Below are positions 1 to 7,393 of a DNA stretch of 64,000 nt, one piece after another. The DNA lies in the NCBI GenBank assembly GCA_947454705.1, contig CANGKZ010000004.1, forward strand, positions 124,001-188,000. Direction: 5' to 3'. This DNA comes from Verrucomicrobiota bacterium (GTDB lineage: Bacteria > Verrucomicrobiota > Verrucomicrobiia > Limisphaerales > UBA9464). Under the pieces are notes generated by a model. That model made no database searches and was not told the DNA's origin. It saw nothing but the letters and a program-made list of their open reading frames with translations. Position numbers and translations under genes: made by a program. The first letter of the stretch is position 1, and each line of letters begins with the position of its first letter.

Positions 1-513
1 AAGGATCAGGCCGACCCACAGGGCGGTGGCCACGGCGCTGTAGCCGATGAAGCGGGAGTACGGCATGGCCCCCATGCCGGCGACGAACGGGGTGAAGGTC
101 CGCACGATCGGGACAAAGCGCGCCATCAGGATGGTCTTGCCGCCGTAGCGATCGAAGAAGGCGTGGGTGCGGTCGAGGTGCTTCTGCTGGATCAATCTTG
201 GAAACCGCTTCACCAGCTGGGTGCCGACCTGTTTTCCGACCCAGTAGTTGAGGTTGTCCCCGACGAAGGCGGCCCCGGCGATGATCAGTGCGCAGTTGGT
301 CAGGCTGAGTCCGCTGGCGGGATCGGCCGCTAGGGCTCCGACCGCGAACAGCAGCGAATCCCCGGGCAGGAACGGGGTGATCACCAAACCCGTTTCGCAG
401 AAGATCACGGCAAACAGCATTCCGTAGAACCACGAGCCGTACTGCTGGAGCAGCTGGTTCAGGTGGTCCTGGAGATGCAGGACGAATTCGAGGGCTTGTT
501 TCAGGAGATCCAT
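1..513 (-). CDS. DedA family membrane protein (C-terminus beyond window)
   Basis: Read on the minus strand from an ATG at 513, the frame stays open for 171 codons to the window edge, so the C-terminus is missing. The product is an inner-membrane protein of the DedA/SNARE-associated family, which acts in lipid scrambling and membrane homeostasis. Visible family marks are the early FLPGDSLLF segment after the first hydrophobic helix and the later ARFVPIVRTFTPFVAGMG stretch, which holds the conserved Arg and Pro residues of the re-entrant loop. A hydrophilic HLDRTHAFFDRYGG segment precedes it. The gene is divergent from the alcohol dehydrogenase at 680. The substrate cannot be told from sequence. 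Confidence 0.85.
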   Translation of the reverse strand, partial: MDLLKQALEFVLHLQDHLNQLLQQYGSWFYGMLFAVIFCETGLVITPFLPGDSLLFAVGALAADPASGLSLTNCALIIAGAAFVGDNLNYWVGKQVGTQLVKRFPRLIQQKHLDRTHAFFDRYGGKTILMARFVPIVRTFTPFVAGMGAMPYSRFIGYSAVATALWVGLIL

Positions 514-679
514 GAACTTGAAATGACGCGATTGCCCCTATTCTACACGGAAACCGGTTCGCCGCGAGCCGGTGTCATGGGGTTCCGAACGGTTCCGGGG
601 CCGCCGAGGTTCAATCTCCGGGAAACGCTGCGGGAACTTCGCCTTGCGGTGCAAGCCGCTTGTCCGGGAAGTTCGGTGT

Positions 680-1702
680 GTGAAAGCCGCTGTGTTACAT
701 GGCCGTGAAGATATCCGCGTGGAAACCGTCGCCGAACGCCCGCTGGCGGAGGGCGAGGTGCGGGTCGGCATCCGGGCCGCCCTGACCTGCGGGACGGACC
801 TGAAGGTGTATCGACGCGGCTATCACGCGCGGATGCTCACCCCTCCGTGTGTATTCGGACACGAGCTCGCCGGCGAGATCACGGAGTCGCGTCACCCCTC
901 GTGGAAACCCGGCCAGCGGGTGGTGGCCGCCAATTCCGCTCCGTGCGGCGCGTGTTTTTCGTGCACCCATGAGCAGCCGAACCTTTGCGACAACCTGCTG
1001 TTTCTCAACGGGGCTTATGCCGAATCCATTGTGATCCCGGAACGGATCGCCACGCGGAATCTGATCGAACTCCAGCCCGGGACCGCCTTTGCCGACGCCG
1101 CATTGACCGAGCCGCTGGCCTGCGTGGTGCAGGGAATCGAGGATCTGAACCTGCGCGCCGGGGAATCGGTGCTGATTCTTGGAGCAGGGCCGATCGGGTT
1201 GTTCGCAGTGGCGCTGGCCCGGCAGGCCGGATGCGAGGTCACCGTGGCGGGCCGTGGCGATTCACGACTCGCGCTTGCGCGTCGGCTGGGAGCGTCGCAG
1301 GTCATCGACATGGCGGGTTCCGAAGACCTGGTGGGTGGAGTCCGCGCCGCGGGGAACCGGCGCTACGACGTGGTGTTCGAAGCCGTGGGAAAGCCCGCAG
1401 CGTGGGAGGCGGCCGTGTCGCTGGTTCGAAAAGGCGGGCGCGTGAATTTCTTCGGAGGCTGCCCCGGCGGGACCTCGGTCCAGCTTGATACCACCTTGAT
1501 CCACTATTCGAATCTCACCCTGCTGGCGAGTTTCCATCACACCCCGGCGACGATCCGACGGGCCTTGGGATGGATCGAATCGGGAGTGATCCGTGCGGCG
1601 GATTTCGTCGATGGCAATGCGACGTTGGATGCGCTTCCGGAACTGTTTCGATCGATGGCCCAGGGGAATCGGGCGGTGAAGACGCTGGTGTCGATCCACT
1701 GA
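680..1702 (+). CDS. Zinc-dependent medium-chain alcohol dehydrogenase
   Basis: A 340-residue NAD(P)-dependent dehydrogenase of the sorbitol/threonine dehydrogenase branch of the MDR superfamily. Catalytic zinc residues are visible at Cys37 (LTCGTDL) and in GHE at 60-62. A structural zinc lobe follows with Cys89, Cys92, Cys95 and Cys103 (CGACFSC). A Rossmann motif GAGPIG sits near residue 170. The GTG at 680 was chosen because it gives the family-typical start VKAAVLHG. An ATG at 572 is open in frame, but it would add an unconserved arginine-rich leader. The substrate, presumably a polyol or secondary alcohol, cannot be assigned. Confidence 0.85.
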   Translation: MKAAVLHGREDIRVETVAERPLAEGEVRVGIRAALTCGTDLKVYRRGYHARMLTPPCVFGHELAGEITESRHPSWKPGQRVVAANSAPCGACFSCTHEQPNLCDNLLFLNGAYAESIVIPERIATRNLIELQPGTAFADAALTEPLACVVQGIEDLNLRAGESVLILGAGPIGLFAVALARQAGCEVTVAGRGDSRLALARRLGASQVIDMAGSEDLVGGVRAAGNRRYDVVFEAVGKPAAWEAAVSLVRKGGRVNFFGGCPGGTSVQLDTTLIHYSNLTLLASFHHTPATIRRALGWIESGVIRAADFVDGNATLDALPELFRSMAQGNRAVKTLVSIH

Positions 1703-1798
1703 CCTTCCAAGCCGCCACGGATTCCTGCCACCACTTCGCACTTCGTTCCCGCGCCGTCCTCCGCCATAGTCCCGTCCGGAATTGTCCTCGTGACCGCC

Positions 1799-2491
1799 AT
1801 GAAACTGCGCCTGTTTGTCCTTCTTTCGCTGATCTCGATCTTCGCCGGCTGCCGCACCAAGCAGTTGCCGCACATCCGTGTCGAGGATTACCAGGATCGC
1901 CGCCGCACCGGAAATCCGGTGATCAAGATCGCCTGCGTTGGCGACAGCATCACCTACGGAGCCGGGGTGGAAGGGCGCGAGACCAACAGCTATCCCGCGC
2001 AATTGGCGGAGTATCTGGGCAAGGGATTTCAGGTCCGCAACTTCGGCCGTTCCGGTGCGACCCTGATGCGCAACGGCGATCTGCCCTACTGGACCACCGA
2101 GGAGATGAAGGCGGCGGACGAGTTCCAGCCCGACGTGGTCATCATCAAATTGGGGACCAACGACACCAAGCCCCAGAATTGGAAGGGGCGCGCTCCGTTC
2201 ATTGCGGACTACACGGCGCTGATCGAGCACTTCCGTTCCTTGAAGTCGAAGCCCAAGATTTGGGCCTGCCTGCCGGTGCCCGTGTACGGCGACAAGTGGG
2301 GCATCAATGCCAACACGCTCGATGCGGTGTTGGAGGCGACTCAGGACGTGTGTGACAAGCGCAAGGTGCCGGTGATTGACCTCAACGACGCGTTGATGGG
2401 CCATCCGGAGATGTTCCCCGACCAGATTCATCCCAACGCCGCCGGAGCCGTACTGATGGCCAAGACGGTGTATCAGGCCATTCGGCCGTGA
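1799..2491 (+). CDS. SGNH/GDSL hydrolase lipoprotein
   Basis: A 230-residue secreted esterase-type hydrolase. Residues 1-18 form a lipoprotein signal ending in IFAGC, with Cys18 as the lipidation site. SGNH blocks are clear: GDSIT with nucleophile Ser50, a Gly in the FGRSGATL segment, GTND near residue 120, and DQIHPN holding the Asp208/His211 dyad. The family includes carbohydrate acetylesterases and lysophospholipases; neither can be chosen here. The ATG at 1799 is preferred over the in-frame GTG at 1790 because it places the signal peptide at the N-terminus. An inverted-repeat element lies just downstream. Confidence 0.85.
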   Translation: MKLRLFVLLSLISIFAGCRTKQLPHIRVEDYQDRRRTGNPVIKIACVGDSITYGAGVEGRETNSYPAQLAEYLGKGFQVRNFGRSGATLMRNGDLPYWTTEEMKAADEFQPDVVIIKLGTNDTKPQNWKGRAPFIADYTALIEHFRSLKSKPKIWACLPVPVYGDKWGINANTLDAVLEATQDVCDKRKVPVIDLNDALMGHPEMFPDQIHPNAAGAVLMAKTVYQAIRP

Positions 2492-2510
2492 GAGGGCGGT
2501 GAAGCCGCCA

Positions 2511-2752
2511 GTTGAAGGGTTAAAATGTTGAAGTGTTGAAGGGGGGGGAACCGGTTGCATCCCGTATGGAGTACCGCGTTTACGCGGCTCTGCTGTTGGG
2601 CTGCGAACTCAGCGGAGAGATGGGTTCACCCCCTTGGATGACATTCTGCGCCCCTGCCCAAGCTTTCTGAAGACGGGACTCCAAACGGATAACGTCGTCG
2701 TCACGACTGCCGCGAATTCCCCTTCAACGCTTCAACTTTTCAACCCTTCAAC
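2511..2752. repeat. Inverted-repeat element with 8-nt tandem arms
   Basis: Arms at 2511-2544 and 2719-2752 are inverted copies matching at 31 of 34 positions. Each arm consists of four 8-nt words related to GTTGAAGG plus two G. The enclosed 174 bp contain a perfect hairpin, CCGCGT/ACGCGG with a TT loop, at 2574-2587, and no plausible gene. It fills most of the space between two convergent genes, where it could act as a transcription barrier. It resembles a small non-autonomous or REP-like element, but no target duplication was found. Confidence 0.6.
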
Positions 2753-2768
2753 CGCCGCACCGCGGCTT

Positions 2769-4106
2769 TCAATCCGCAATGCGGTACAGGTGCGTCCTCG
2801 TGCGGAGGTAGAGCGCTTTTCCTGACACGGCAGGGGAGGCCATGAAGCCGTCGGGAAGCGTGTTTTCCGCGAGCTTCTTGAATTCGCGGGAGGCGGCGAT
2901 CACCACGGTCTTTCCCTCCTCGCTGAAGCAATAGAGTCGGCCTTCTGAAGCGAGCGGAGACGCGGAGTAATTTCCACCGAGTCGTTCGTTCCACACCACG
3001 TTGCCGGTCTTCGCTTCCCAGCAGGTGGCGAGTCCGCCGTCCTCGATACCAAACAGCAAATCCCCAACCAGCGTGAGCGCGGGTTTCTTCGGGGTTCCAC
3101 GTTTGGAACGCCATGCGACTTTCAATTCGCTGTCGGGGGCGGTGGTGGCGTTGACGTCGAGCGACTCACCCTTTTTCCCCGGATGAATGGCGAGGGTTTG
3201 GCCCTGCGACCAACCGGTGGGGAAATAAACGAGTCCGTGTGCGGCGATCGGACGCGTCCCGGCCGAGTGACTGGTGCGTTCCTCAATGCGCCAGAGCTCC
3301 TCCCCGGTCGCCGGTTCGTACGCGTAAAACGCTTTGGCGCCCTGGCTGAGCAGGGTGGGGTGGCCGTTCAACGGAGCGACCTGACAGGTGGCGAAGGCCT
3401 TGCGCCAATCGCCTTCGGAGGCCGGTTTTCCGTCCGGTCCCAGATCCTGATAGTCCACCGAACGTTCCTTGCGCCAGACGGTCTTGCCGGTGCTCTTGTC
3501 CAGAGCGACGAGGAATTGGTGATCGCTGCCGTCGAAATTCAAGAAGAGCAGGTTCCCCCAAAGGATCGGAGACGAACCCGCGCCGCGGTAGTGGTTGCAC
3601 ACGAAGTCGCGTCGTTCCCACAGCACCTTGCCCGTGGCGGTGTCGAGGCACGCCGTTCCCGGTGAACCAAACGTGATGTACACCCGGCCCTTTTCGATCG
3701 CCGGGGTCGGGGATCCGTAGCTGTTGAACTTGTGGGCGAACTGCGGTTTCTCCACCTCGAACAGCGGGAGGTCGCGCAGAATTTTGCCCGAGTCGCGATC
3801 GATGCAAATCGCCGAGAGTGTGCGTCCATCCTCGGTGGCCGTGGTGAGCCAGATCTGCTTGTCCCAGATCACCGGCGAGGACCAGGCCTTGCCGTGGATC
3901 GGTGTCTTCCAGGTCACGTGGCGGTCCACGGCCCAGTCGAGCGGAAGGCCGGTGGAAAGCGTCGTGCCGTCGCCGCGCGGGCCGCGGAATTCCGGCCACT
4001 GAACGTCATCCTTGGGCGCTGCGGCGAGGCCGCGTCCAGCAACCACGCTGGTCAGGGCGGCCCATCCGATCAGGTTCTGGATCCACAAGCGACGCGGGGA
4101 GTGCAT
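2769..4106 (-). CDS. Secreted PQQ-like beta-propeller protein
   Basis: A 445-residue protein with an N-terminal export signal (WAALTSVVAGRGLAAA) and then a mature start WPEFRGPRGDG, typical of Planctomycete/Verrucomicrobia propeller proteins. Blade-like repeats carry the tryptophan-docking pattern, for example TGKVLWERRDF, TGKTVWRKERS, TGEELWRIEER and TGNVVWNERL. PQQ-like domains of this type bind no cofactor in most members and act as scaffolds or sugar-related enzymes. No catalytic residues could be assigned. A 7-bp inverted repeat (4107-4131) abuts the start codon, so the mRNA leader may fold directly before the ATG. Confidence 0.8.
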   Translation of the reverse strand: MHSPRRLWIQNLIGWAALTSVVAGRGLAAAPKDDVQWPEFRGPRGDGTTLSTGLPLDWAVDRHVTWKTPIHGKAWSSPVIWDKQIWLTTATEDGRTLSAICIDRDSGKILRDLPLFEVEKPQFAHKFNSYGSPTPAIEKGRVYITFGSPGTACLDTATGKVLWERRDFVCNHYRGAGSSPILWGNLLFLNFDGSDHQFLVALDKSTGKTVWRKERSVDYQDLGPDGKPASEGDWRKAFATCQVAPLNGHPTLLSQGAKAFYAYEPATGEELWRIEERTSHSAGTRPIAAHGLVYFPTGWSQGQTLAIHPGKKGESLDVNATTAPDSELKVAWRSKRGTPKKPALTLVGDLLFGIEDGGLATCWEAKTGNVVWNERLGGNYSASPLASEGRLYCFSEEGKTVVIAASREFKKLAENTLPDGFMASPAVSGKALYLRTRTHLYRIAD

Positions 4107-4131
4107 GGGCGGACTCTATTCGAATCCGCCC
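4107..4131 (-). promoter_or_regulatory. Stem-loop immediately before start codon
   Basis: Arms GGGCGGA and TCCGCCC pair perfectly around an 11-nt loop. On the minus strand the hairpin ends directly at the ATG of the propeller gene, leaving no room for a Shine-Dalgarno sequence. It could modulate translation; function is inferred only. Confidence 0.35.
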
Positions 4132-4191
4132 CCGGACGAGGAAGGCAAAAGAGTGAAATGCGCGTGGCTGCCCGGGTCTGCAATTCGGCGC

Positions 4192-4222
4192 GGGGACTGC
4201 GCGAAGGGCTCGCGCAGTCCCC
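4192..4222. terminator. Perfect 13-bp hairpin after DAHP synthase
   Basis: Arms 4192-4204 (GGGGACTGCGCGA) and 4210-4222 are exactly complementary with a 5-nt loop. It starts 14 nt past the DAHP synthase stop codon. There is no U tract after it on either strand, so it is either a weak terminator or an mRNA 3'-end stabiliser. Confidence 0.5.
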
Positions 4223-4236
4223 GGATTCGACGCCGT

Positions 4237-5280
4237 TTACTCGCGTCCGGCTGCGGCGAGGAACGGCTTCAGATCCTTCATCAGCTCACGGAATCCCTCG
4301 AGCGAGAGCTGTTGGGCCCCGTCGCTCCAGGCTTCCGCGGGGTTCGGGTGCACTTCGATGAGCAGCGCATCGGCCCCCATGGCCACCGCGCCTTTGCAGA
4401 ACGCGGCGACGAGATCCGCGCGTCCACCGCCCTGGCTGGGATCGATCACCACCGGGCAGTGCGATTCCCGCTTCACAATGGGAATGGTGGAAAGATCCAG
4501 CGTGTTGCGGGTGTAGGTCTCGAAGGTGCGGATGCCGCGTTCGCAGAACATCAGGTTCGGATTGTCATTCGCGAGCACGTACTCGCCGGCGAGCAGCCAT
4601 TCCTCGATCTTCATGGAAAGCCCGCGCTTGAGCAGAATGGGCCGCCCGGTTTTAGCAGCCGCCACCAACAGCTGGAAATTCTGCGCGTTGCGGGCGCCGA
4701 TTTGGAGGATGTCGGCGTACTCGGCCACCAGCTCCACGTGATCCTCGGAGAGCAACTCGGTGATCACCGCGAGTCCCGTGGCCTTGCGGGCCTTGGCGAG
4801 GAGTTTGAGTCCCTTTTCGCCGAGCCCCTGGAATTCGTACGGCGAGGTGCGGGGCTTGAACGCGCCGCCGCGCAGGACGGTGGCTCCGGCTTCCGCCACC
4901 GCCTCGGCCGTGGTCATGAGCTGACGCTCGCTTTCCACCGAACAGGGACCGGCCATGATCACGCATTTTTTCCCACCAATCACCACCGGGGCGCTGTTCC
5001 GTTTCGTGCCGGTGGCGGGGGGGAGGGTGATGGTGGAGTTCTGCGGATGCGCCTCGCGGCTGACCAGTTTGTATCGTTTTTGGATCCGGCTGACGCTCTC
5101 CACCTGGGGCCAGGCGGCGAGGGACTCGAGGGAGGCGTGCTGGCGTTCGTCGCCGATGGCGCCGATGACCGTGCGGGCGACCCCGCGCATGACGTGCGGG
5201 GTGTAGCCGAGGCGTTTGATTTCGGCGCAGACGGTGTTGACCTGCTGTCGGGTCTGTTGGGGCTTGAGGACGATGATCAT
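4237..5280 (-). CDS. aroF: 3-deoxy-7-phosphoheptulonate synthase (DAHP synthase)
   Basis: A 347-residue enzyme that condenses phosphoenolpyruvate and erythrose 4-phosphate, the first step of aromatic amino acid synthesis. Residues 1 to about 75 form an N-terminal ferredoxin-like regulatory domain (MIIVLKPQQT...). The barrel carries MAGPCSVES, FKPRTSPYEFQG, LLKRGLS, ERGIRTFETYTRNTLD and DPSQGGGRADLV, all hallmarks of the AroAI-beta/Thermotoga-like type. The ATG at 5280 was chosen because MIIVLKPQ is the usual family start. The 5' region contains a short aromatic-rich reading frame and terminator (5351-5483), so attenuation by Phe/Tyr/Trp supply is likely. Confidence 0.93.
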   Translation of the reverse strand: MIIVLKPQQTRQQVNTVCAEIKRLGYTPHVMRGVARTVIGAIGDERQHASLESLAAWPQVESVSRIQKRYKLVSREAHPQNSTITLPPATGTKRNSAPVVIGGKKCVIMAGPCSVESERQLMTTAEAVAEAGATVLRGGAFKPRTSPYEFQGLGEKGLKLLAKARKATGLAVITELLSEDHVELVAEYADILQIGARNAQNFQLLVAAAKTGRPILLKRGLSMKIEEWLLAGEYVLANDNPNLMFCERGIRTFETYTRNTLDLSTIPIVKRESHCPVVIDPSQGGGRADLVAAFCKGAVAMGADALLIEVHPNPAEAWSDGAQQLSLEGFRELMKDLKPFLAAAGRE

Positions 5281-5350
5281 GTTCGGAGCGGTTTGAGGGA
5301 TGTGGCGTGGTTTGTTTGTTGGACGGGAGAAACGCACGGCCGCTGGCGAA

Positions 5351-5381
5351 ACAAAAACGCCGCCAGCGGGAGCCGGCGGCG
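5351..5381 (-). terminator. Leader terminator (attenuator) of DAHP synthase
   Basis: On the minus strand a 10-bp stem (arms 5372-5381 and 5358-5367, one G-U pair) with a 4-nt loop is followed by TTTTTGTTT. It sits about 70 nt before the DAHP synthase start. The only minus-strand reading frame upstream is the short leader, so its likely role is attenuation. The left arm can pair instead with 5413-5429 through AGCCGG/CCGGCT, CGG/CCG and CGGTG/CACCG, a mutually exclusive antiterminator. Confidence 0.75.
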
Positions 5382-5399
5382 GTGAGGCACAACTTCAGT

Positions 5400-5483
5400 T
5401 CATGCGCCCACGCACCGACCGGCCCGGCTAAAATAAAAGCCGAACCAGAATGCAAATCGGTAGGTGAACGCGCTGAAACTCAC
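5400..5483 (-). CDS. Aromatic-rich leader peptide of DAHP synthase gene
   Basis: A 27-codon frame starting at GTG 5483 and ending at TGA 5400. It contains the run FAFWFGFYF; in its first 18 codons there are seven Phe, two Tyr and one Trp. No other function is suggested by the sequence. The stop codon lies 11 nt after the antiterminator strand at 5413-5429, so a ribosome finishing the peptide would mask that strand and favour the terminator. A ribosome stalled on the aromatic codons at about 5430-5460 would leave it free. No Shine-Dalgarno sequence is visible, and with the promoter at 5493-5521 the mRNA would be nearly leaderless. Too short to prove without expression data. Confidence 0.65.
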   Translation of the reverse strand: MSFSAFTYRFAFWFGFYFSRAGRCVGA

Positions 5484-5492
5484 AGCGCGGGC

Positions 5493-5521
5493 AACATGGC
5501 CAGTCCCCACGTCGGAGTCAA
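5493..5521 (-). promoter_or_regulatory. Candidate promoter of leader-DAHP synthase transcript
   Basis: On the minus strand TTGACT (5516-5521) is followed after 17 nt by CATGTT (5493-5498). The predicted start would lie only a few bases before the leader GTG at 5483. The -35 match is good and the -10 is weak. Confidence 0.4.
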
Positions 5522-5590
5522 ATCGCCCTTGGCCGTCGTTCCTTGGACTTTGGACTTTGTTCGCCCTTCCTCGTGCGCTTCGATGACGGC

Positions 5591-6361
5591 ATGCCGAAGA
5601 GCACGTGGGTGTTTGCAGCGTTTTTTTCGATGGTGCTGATCCTGATTCTCGGGGGATTGCAGATTCGGGAAAAGGGGCGCGCCTTGGAGGCGGCCGAGCA
5701 GGCGGCACTCGAAGCAAAGAAATCCGTCGAACTCGCCGCCCAGACCAACGCGGCCTACCTGGCCGAAGTGGAGGCGCTGAGGAATCAAGCGACGGAACTT
5801 CAGCAACAGGTCAAGGCCGCTGCGGCCGATCGCGACACCCTCAAGCAACAAATGCAGGCGGAGCTGGATTCCAAGGAAGTCACCATTTCCGAGCTTCAGG
5901 GAAAGCTGACCCTCAGCATCCTGGATCGCATTCTCTTTGATTCCGGTCGTGCTGAAGTGAAACCGGAGGGACGCGCGGTTCTGAAAAAGGTCGCCGGTGT
6001 GCTTGGGAAATTTCCGAACCGACCGGTTCAGGTCATCGGCCACACCGACAACGTCCCGATTCGCGGCCGCACCCCGGACGGATTCTCGGACAATTGGGAG
6101 CTTTCCGCGGGGCGCGCCGTGTCGGCGGTGCGCTTCCTGGTGGAGCAGGCGGGGGTGGATCCGCACCGGATCTCCGCGGTCGGGAGCGGCGAGTTCAAGC
6201 CCATCGCCGACAACGCCACCGCCGAAGGCCGCGCCCGGAACCGTCGAATCGCCATCGTGGTGCTGCCCGAGGAACTTGGATCGGCGGATATTCCACGCGT
6301 GAAACCGCAAGAAATTCAAAAGCCGGTCGAAAACCCGGACGCTGGAACCCCCACGCCCTGA
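5591..6361 (+). CDS. OmpA/MotB-family peptidoglycan-binding membrane protein
   Basis: A 256-residue protein with one N-terminal membrane helix (TWVFAAFFSMVLILILGGLQI). A long alanine/glutamate-rich coiled coil follows (about 28-105), then a C-terminal OmpA domain. The OmpA domain shows ILFDSGRAEVKPEG, VIGHTDNVPI, LSAGRAVSAVRFL and GRARNRRIAIVV, the residues that bind diaminopimelate peptidoglycan. The architecture anchors the inner membrane to the wall. MotB is less likely because no motA is adjacent and the helix lacks the clear proton-binding Asp. ATG 5591 gives a compact cytosolic tail MPKS; an upstream in-frame ATG at 5543 lies in a 7-nt repeat. Confidence 0.82.
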   Translation: MPKSTWVFAAFFSMVLILILGGLQIREKGRALEAAEQAALEAKKSVELAAQTNAAYLAEVEALRNQATELQQQVKAAAADRDTLKQQMQAELDSKEVTISELQGKLTLSILDRILFDSGRAEVKPEGRAVLKKVAGVLGKFPNRPVQVIGHTDNVPIRGRTPDGFSDNWELSAGRAVSAVRFLVEQAGVDPHRISAVGSGEFKPIADNATAEGRARNRRIAIVVLPEELGSADIPRVKPQEIQKPVENPDAGTPTP

Positions 6362-6468
6362 GCGTTTTGGCGGAGGCGAAAACGAAGGAAACGGGAGGCG
6401 AGATGTGAGCTGTTCAGGAACCGAATTCCCCCGAATTAGCGGGCATAAAGTGTCGTCCAATGTTCGCT

Positions 6469-6519
6469 TGTGAAAAATTTCACGAAGACACTTGACCCGA
6501 GTAAGTCGGGTGTTAGCGT
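6469..6519 (+). promoter_or_regulatory. Promoter with CRP-like site before cytochrome oxidase locus
   Basis: TGTGA-N6-TCACG at 6469-6484 resembles a CRP/FNR-superfamily half-site pair. It precedes TTGACC (6492-6497) and, after 16 nt, TAGCGT (6514-6519). The spacer itself holds an inverted repeat, CCCGA-N5-TCGGG (6496-6510). Activation by a CRP-type regulator is plausible for a respiratory operon but is inferred. Confidence 0.4.
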
Positions 6520-6593
6520 CGATCCGTTTTCGCGAGAGGCATGGTCATGATTGCTAATGATCAGCCGTGCCGTTGACCGAATTATTCATTCCC

Positions 6594-7295
6594 ATGAACA
6601 CCACGCTTAAGACCCTTGTTGCAGTGGCCGCAACGGGTTCCGTCCTCAACGCCGCTGAATTGACCGGCAAGATCACCGTGAAGGGCACTCCGCCCCCGGC
6701 CAAGGCGATCTCTGCGGTGAAAGCGGATCCGAACTGCGGAAAGACCCGCACCGACGACGCCATGACCCGCACTTGGGTGGTTGGCGCAGACAGCGGTCTC
6801 GGCAACGTCGTTGTTTACATCAAGGCGGGCCTCGAAGGAAAGACCTTCACCGCTCCTGCTGAAAAGCCCCTGATCGATCAGGTCGGCTGCATGTATGAGC
6901 CCTACGTGACTGCGGTCATGGCCGGCCAGACCTTCCAAGTCCGCAACTCGGACGCGTTCATGCACAACGTGAATGCCACCCCGAAGATCAACAAGGGTTT
7001 CAACTTCGCCCAGGCCAACGCCGGTCAGGTGAACGAGAAGGTGTTCGACAAGCCCGAGCTCGGCGCGAAGTTCGCCTGCAACGTGCATCCCTGGATGATC
7101 TCGTACGTCAGCGTGATGGAGAATCCGTTCTTCGCCGTGTCTGACAAGGACGGCAAGTTCACCATTAAGGGTGACCTTCCGGACGGCAAGTACACCCTCG
7201 CTGCGTACCACCAGAAGGGTGGCGAAGTGACTCAGGACATTGAGGTCAAGGGTGGCAAGGCCACCGCGAGCCTCGCGATTGAAGTCAAACAGTAG
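6594..7295 (+). CDS. Secreted cupredoxin-like protein
   Basis: A 233-residue exported protein with signal peptide MNTTLKTLVAVAATGSVLNA. Its middle resembles plastocyanin-type and methylamine-utilisation cupredoxins. Copper ligands can be read as His in FMHNVNA and the C-N-V-H-P-W-M cluster (Cys, His, Met). The last 65 residues look like a carboxypeptidase-regulatory-like or Ig-like sheet (GKYTLAAYHQKGG). Position ahead of ctaA suggests a periplasmic electron carrier or copper donor for the oxidase, though a simple structural role is not excluded. ATG 6594 gives a clean signal peptide. A 10-bp hairpin follows the stop codon. Confidence 0.75.
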   Translation: MNTTLKTLVAVAATGSVLNAAELTGKITVKGTPPPAKAISAVKADPNCGKTRTDDAMTRTWVVGADSGLGNVVVYIKAGLEGKTFTAPAEKPLIDQVGCMYEPYVTAVMAGQTFQVRNSDAFMHNVNATPKINKGFNFAQANAGQVNEKVFDKPELGAKFACNVHPWMISYVSVMENPFFAVSDKDGKFTIKGDLPDGKYTLAAYHQKGGEVTQDIEVKGGKATASLAIEVKQ

Positions 7296-7313
7296 TCGAT
7301 CGTTTTCAAGCTG

Positions 7314-7345
7314 GGGCCGGATCGGGGTAATTCCTGATCCGGCCC
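7314..7345 (+). terminator. Hairpin after cupredoxin gene
   Basis: A perfect 10-bp stem, GGGCCGGATC with GATCCGGCCC, around a 12-nt loop, 18 nt past the stop codon. No U-run follows, so termination may be partial and some transcripts could continue into ctaA. Confidence 0.5.
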
Positions 7346-7365
7346 TACCTTTGCCCAAGCCGAAG

Positions 7366-7393
7366 TTCCGAATTTCGAATTCCGATTTCCGAC
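7366..7393 (+). repeat. Four 7-nt tandem words abutting ctaA start
   Basis: TTCCGAA, TTTCGAA, TTCCGAT and TTCCGAC follow each other without gaps and end exactly at the GTG at 7394. It looks like a degenerate heptad repeat and leaves no ribosome-binding site. Confidence 0.5.

Noticed and set aside
572-679. Upstream extension of the zinc alcohol dehydrogenase from ATG 572
   Set aside because: It adds 36 unconserved Arg-rich residues before a standard family start.
4108-4131. TTCGAATCC segment resembling a tRNA T-loop
   Set aside because: The loop is 11 nt, not 7, and no acceptor or anticodon arm is seen; it is a hairpin before the propeller gene.
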